DNA from: Flexivirga caeni
GTDB taxonomy: Bacteria > Actinomycetota > Actinomycetes > Actinomycetales > Dermatophilaceae
Length of the DNA stretch: 64,000 bases
Reading direction: 5' to 3'
Assembly: GCF_003724155.1 (NCBI RefSeq)
Contig: NZ_RJJQ01000019.1
Span: 1-64,000 of the forward strand
Shown here: piece by piece, positions 61,672-64,000 of the stretch
Layout: each line of letters starts with the position of its first letter
How positions within the stretch are numbered: position 1 is the stretch's first letter
Notes under the pieces: generated by a model
Told to the model about the DNA's origin: nothing
What the model saw: only the letters and a program-made list of their open reading frames with translations
The model's database searches: none
Position numbers and translations under genes: made by a program

Positions 61672-62031
61672 GTGCCCGACCCCGATTCGATCGACGACCT
61701 GCCCACCAGCCTGGGCGAGCTCATCCGCAGACAACGGCAGCTGGCGGAATTGCCGATGCGGCAGCTCGCCACCATGGTCGGCATCTCCAACCCCTATCTC
61801 TCCCAGATCGAGAACGGCTTGCGGGCGCCCAGCGAGCAGGTGCTCGACAGCATCGCGCGGTCCCTCGGACTGTCCCCCGAAGACCTGCGGGCAGCCGAGG
61901 AGGAGGACACCGGATCCGATCTGCGGGTCGCCATCAAGGCCGACCGGTCCCTCACCGCGGCGCAACGGCGCGCACTCGTGGAGGTGTATGACGCGATGCT
62001 CGCGGCGAACAAGGCGAAAGCCGAGGGCTGA
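61672..62031 (+). CDS. XRE-family regulator beside phaC
   Basis: 119 residues. The HTH is LGELIRRQRQLAELPMRQLATMVGISNPYLSQIENGLRAPSEQVL (in part, MRQLATMVGISNPYLSQIE), followed by a basic-acidic tail. GTG at 61672. Its position opposite phaC suggests it controls PHA genes; XRE regulators next to pha loci are common in actinobacteria. Possible target: the GTTAGCTAAC palindrome before the phasin gene. Confidence 0.85.
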   Translation: MPDPDSIDDLPTSLGELIRRQRQLAELPMRQLATMVGISNPYLSQIENGLRAPSEQVLDSIARSLGLSPEDLRAAEEEDTGSDLRVAIKADRSLTAAQRRALVEVYDAMLAANKAKAEG

Positions 62032-62201
62032 TCACCTCAGCAGGCACAGGCGACTAGCGATCCCCGAGATGCGCCGACTAGGGTCGTCGTGCGCACCTGC
62101 TGTCCCGGGATCTGCAGCGATACGGCAGATGACGCCCGGGCACAGCTACGAAGGGCACCGTCATACCCGGCGGGGCCCTGGAGAACAAGGATGGTTTGTA
62201 C

Positions 62202-63332
62202 GTGAAGCTCATCGTCGATCGCGATGTCCTGGCCGAGGCCGTGACCTGGGCCGTGCGCGGCCTGTCCAACCGGCCGCCGGTGCCCGTGCTCGCCGGAGTG
62301 CTGCTCGATGCGAGCAACGAAGGCCTGACGCTCAGCGCTTTCGACTACGAGGTGTCGGCCAAGGTCACCGTGGACGCGCAGGTCGACGAACCCGGCCAGG
62401 TGCTGGTGCTCGGCCGGCTGCTCGCCGAGATCTCCCGGTCGCTGCCGAACAAGCCCGTCACGATCACCGCCGACGAACACAAGGTGGAGCTGACGTGTGG
62501 CTCCAGCCGGTTCTCGCTGCAGCAGATGCCGACCGCCGAATATCCGACGCTGCCGACGTCGCCGGACCCCACCGGTTCGGTGCCCGGCGACGTGTTCACT
62601 CAGGCCGTCTCGCAGGTGGCGATCGCGGCCGACCGCAGTGACACGCTGCCGATCCTGACCGGCGTACGCCTGCAGATCGAAGGCGACAAGCTCAGCCTGC
62701 TGGCGACCGACCGTTACCGGCTCGCCCTGCGCGAGCTGACCTGGAACCCCGCCGACGCCGACGCCGAGCAGACGGCACTCATTCCGGCGCGCACCCTGCT
62801 GGACACCGCGAAGGCGCTCGGTGCGTCCGGATCCGTGCAGATCGCGCTCGGCACCGCCGCCGGCGGTGACGGGCTGGTCGGGTTCGAGGCCGGGCAGCGC
62901 CGGGCCACCACCCGGCTGCTCGACGGCGAATATCCCAAGGTCTCCTCGATCTTCCCCAGCAGTGTCGACTCGGTCGCGGTCATCGAAACCGGCGCGCTCA
63001 CCGAGGCCGTCAAGCGTGTGTCGCTGGTCGCCGAGCGCAACACCCCTGTGCGACTTCGCTTTTCGGAGGGCCAGGTTGCCATCGAGGCCGGCCAGGGCGA
63101 CGACGCCCAGGCGTCCGAAGCAGTCGAGTCGACACTCACCGGCCCGGACATCGAGATCGCGTTCAACCCGCAGTTCCTCCTCGACGGGCTCGGTGCGCTC
63201 GGCACGCACTTCGCGCGGATGTCGTTCACCCAGCCCAAGAGCCCGGCAGTGCTGTCAGGCCAGGCCGAGGCCGACGGTGACGCCGACGAGACCTACCGCT
63301 ACGTGCTCATGCCGGTGCGCTTCGCGTCGTAA
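62202..63332 (+). CDS. dnaN: DNA polymerase III beta subunit (sliding clamp)
   Basis: 376 residues in three similar clamp domains. MKLIVDRDVLAEAVTWAVRG start, AEYPTLP, RSDTLPILTGVRLQIEG and the end YRYVLMPVRFAS are diagnostic. It tethers polymerase to DNA. I prefer GTG at 62202 by family alignment, with AAGGA ten bases upstream; TTG at 62196 is also possible. dnaN is separated from dnaA by about 4.5 kb here instead of the usual few hundred bases of oriC. Confidence 0.97.
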   Translation: MKLIVDRDVLAEAVTWAVRGLSNRPPVPVLAGVLLDASNEGLTLSAFDYEVSAKVTVDAQVDEPGQVLVLGRLLAEISRSLPNKPVTITADEHKVELTCGSSRFSLQQMPTAEYPTLPTSPDPTGSVPGDVFTQAVSQVAIAADRSDTLPILTGVRLQIEGDKLSLLATDRYRLALRELTWNPADADAEQTALIPARTLLDTAKALGASGSVQIALGTAAGGDGLVGFEAGQRRATTRLLDGEYPKVSSIFPSSVDSVAVIETGALTEAVKRVSLVAERNTPVRLRFSEGQVAIEAGQGDDAQASEAVESTLTGPDIEIAFNPQFLLDGLGALGTHFARMSFTQPKSPAVLSGQAEADGDADETYRYVLMPVRFAS

Positions 63333-63448
63333 CGTCTGCGCTCCCGTGTGGGAGTCGCCGGGGACCAGTAACCGGTCGGGTCGGTGAAATCGTGTCCGGC
63401 GGAGTAGCGTTTCGACCCGACTCGGCATACTCCAACGAAAGGCGTGGC

Positions 63449-64000
63449 ATGCAACTCGGACTGATCGGCCTGGGCAAGATGGGCGGCAACATGCGTGACC
63501 GCCTCACGGCGGCCGGACATGACGTCGTCGGGTACGACACCAACCCCGACATCTCGGACGTCAAGGACCTGGCAGAACTCGTCAGCAAACTGGACGCACC
63601 ACGCAACGTGTGGGTCATGGTGCCGGCCGGCAAGGTGACCCAGGCGGTCATCGACGAACTCAAAGGCCTGCTCGCCGAAGGTGACCTGGTCATCGACGGC
63701 GGCAACAGCAAGTTCACCGATGACGCCAAGCACGAGCAGGAACTCGCCGAGAAGGGCATCCACTTCGTCGACACCGGCGTCTCCGGCGGCGTCTGGGGCA
63801 AGGACAACGGCTACGGCATGATGGCCGGTGGCAGCGACGAGGACATCGAGCGCCTCATGCCGATCTACGACGCGCTGCGACCCGAGGGCCCCCGCGAGGA
63901 GAGCTTCGTGCACGCCGGCGACGTCGGCGCCGGGCACTACGTCAAGATGGTCCACAACGGCATCGAATACGGCATGATGCAGGCGTACGCCGAGGGCTAC
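63449..64000 (+). CDS. gnd: 6-phosphogluconate dehydrogenase, N-terminal part (runs off window)
   Basis: 184 codons are visible and the frame is open to the window edge. MQLGLIGLGKMGGNMRDRL holds the NADP site, DGGNSKF and GVSGGVWGKDNGYGMM are substrate-binding motifs. It oxidises 6-phosphogluconate in the pentose phosphate pathway. gnd follows dnaN in many actinobacteria, so the order resumes as normal after the PHA locus. Confidence 0.96.
   Translation, partial: MQLGLIGLGKMGGNMRDRLTAAGHDVVGYDTNPDISDVKDLAELVSKLDAPRNVWVMVPAGKVTQAVIDELKGLLAEGDLVIDGGNSKFTDDAKHEQELAEKGIHFVDTGVSGGVWGKDNGYGMMAGGSDEDIERLMPIYDALRPEGPREESFVHAGDVGAGHYVKMVHNGIEYGMMQAYAEGY

Noticed and set aside
1-64000. CRISPR array, tRNA or rRNA genes, prophage
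   Set aside because: No regularly spaced direct repeats, no cloverleaf I could recognise, and no phage structural or integrase genes were seen.

Overview
High-GC actinobacterial chromosome around the replication origin. The gene order pcnA, NUDIX, DUF6049, murJ, pseudokinase, sigM, trxB, trxA, parB, parA, rsmG, khpB, yidC, yidD, rnpA, rpmH, dnaA (39-57 kb) is the classical actinobacterial origin region. The block ponA-type PBP, membrane glycosyltransferase, rpsF-ssb-rpsR-rplI with divergent PadR-ino1 (6-13.5 kb) is also conserved in the phylum. The combination of a PHA locus, a hopanoid operon, DUF6318/DUF6049 proteins and the codon style suggests Micrococcales, perhaps Dermacoccaceae or a relative; the family is inference only.

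Layout. 1-4 kb: cell-surface genes (DUF6318 lipoprotein, two NlpC/P60 hydrolases with peptidoglycan-binding repeats). 4.2-5.6 kb: MATE exporter. 5.9-11.6 kb: ribosomal/SSB operon, GT87-like protein and bifunctional PBP on the minus strand. 11.7-13.5 kb: PadR regulator and inositol-phosphate synthase. 13.6-16.1 kb: secreted SGNH esterase, then a RidA-family gene cut by a complete 1007-bp IS5-type element with a TA target duplication. 16.1-20.3 kb: NYN-domain protein, a heptad-repeat membrane protein, and a divergent TetR/MFS pair with a palindromic operator. 20.4-25.2 kb: an unusual cassette of free-standing carrier protein, SDR, DMT transporter, VC0807-like membrane protein and a PAP2-acyltransferase fusion. 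25.2-36.9 kb: PucR-type regulator divergent from a tightly coupled hopanoid operon (hpnC, hpnD, hpnE fused to a polyprenyl synthase, shc, hpnG fused to ispH, hpnH, dxs). 37-48.2 kb: tRNA CCA enzyme, wall-synthesis genes, the SigM system and thioredoxin genes. 48.2-50.2 kb: a small island (DinB-like, GNAT) flanked by paired repeats. 50.2-57.7 kb: parB to dnaA. 57.7-58.2 kb: oriC with many DnaA boxes. 58.2-62 kb: a PHA locus lying between dnaA and dnaN. 62.2-64 kb: dnaN and the start of gnd.

How genes work together. The hopanoid operon carries its own MEP-pathway enzymes (dxs, ispH) and prenyl synthase, so precursor supply and triterpene formation are co-expressed. MurJ, the pseudokinase, PBP, NlpC/P60 proteins and DUF6049 serve the cell envelope. 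SigM with a putative anti-sigma factor and a SigR-type promoter before trxB point to stress control. The PHA genes form a phasin/hydrolase operon plus a synthase with a divergent XRE regulator.

The most unusual signals are two gene fusions inside the hopanoid operon, a 72-bp in-frame insertion in the PAP2-acyltransferase, a probable ATC start codon in yidC, the dnaA-dnaN split by PHA genes, and a strongly over-represented heptamer GTATGNC/GNCATAC across the whole window except the insertion sequence.
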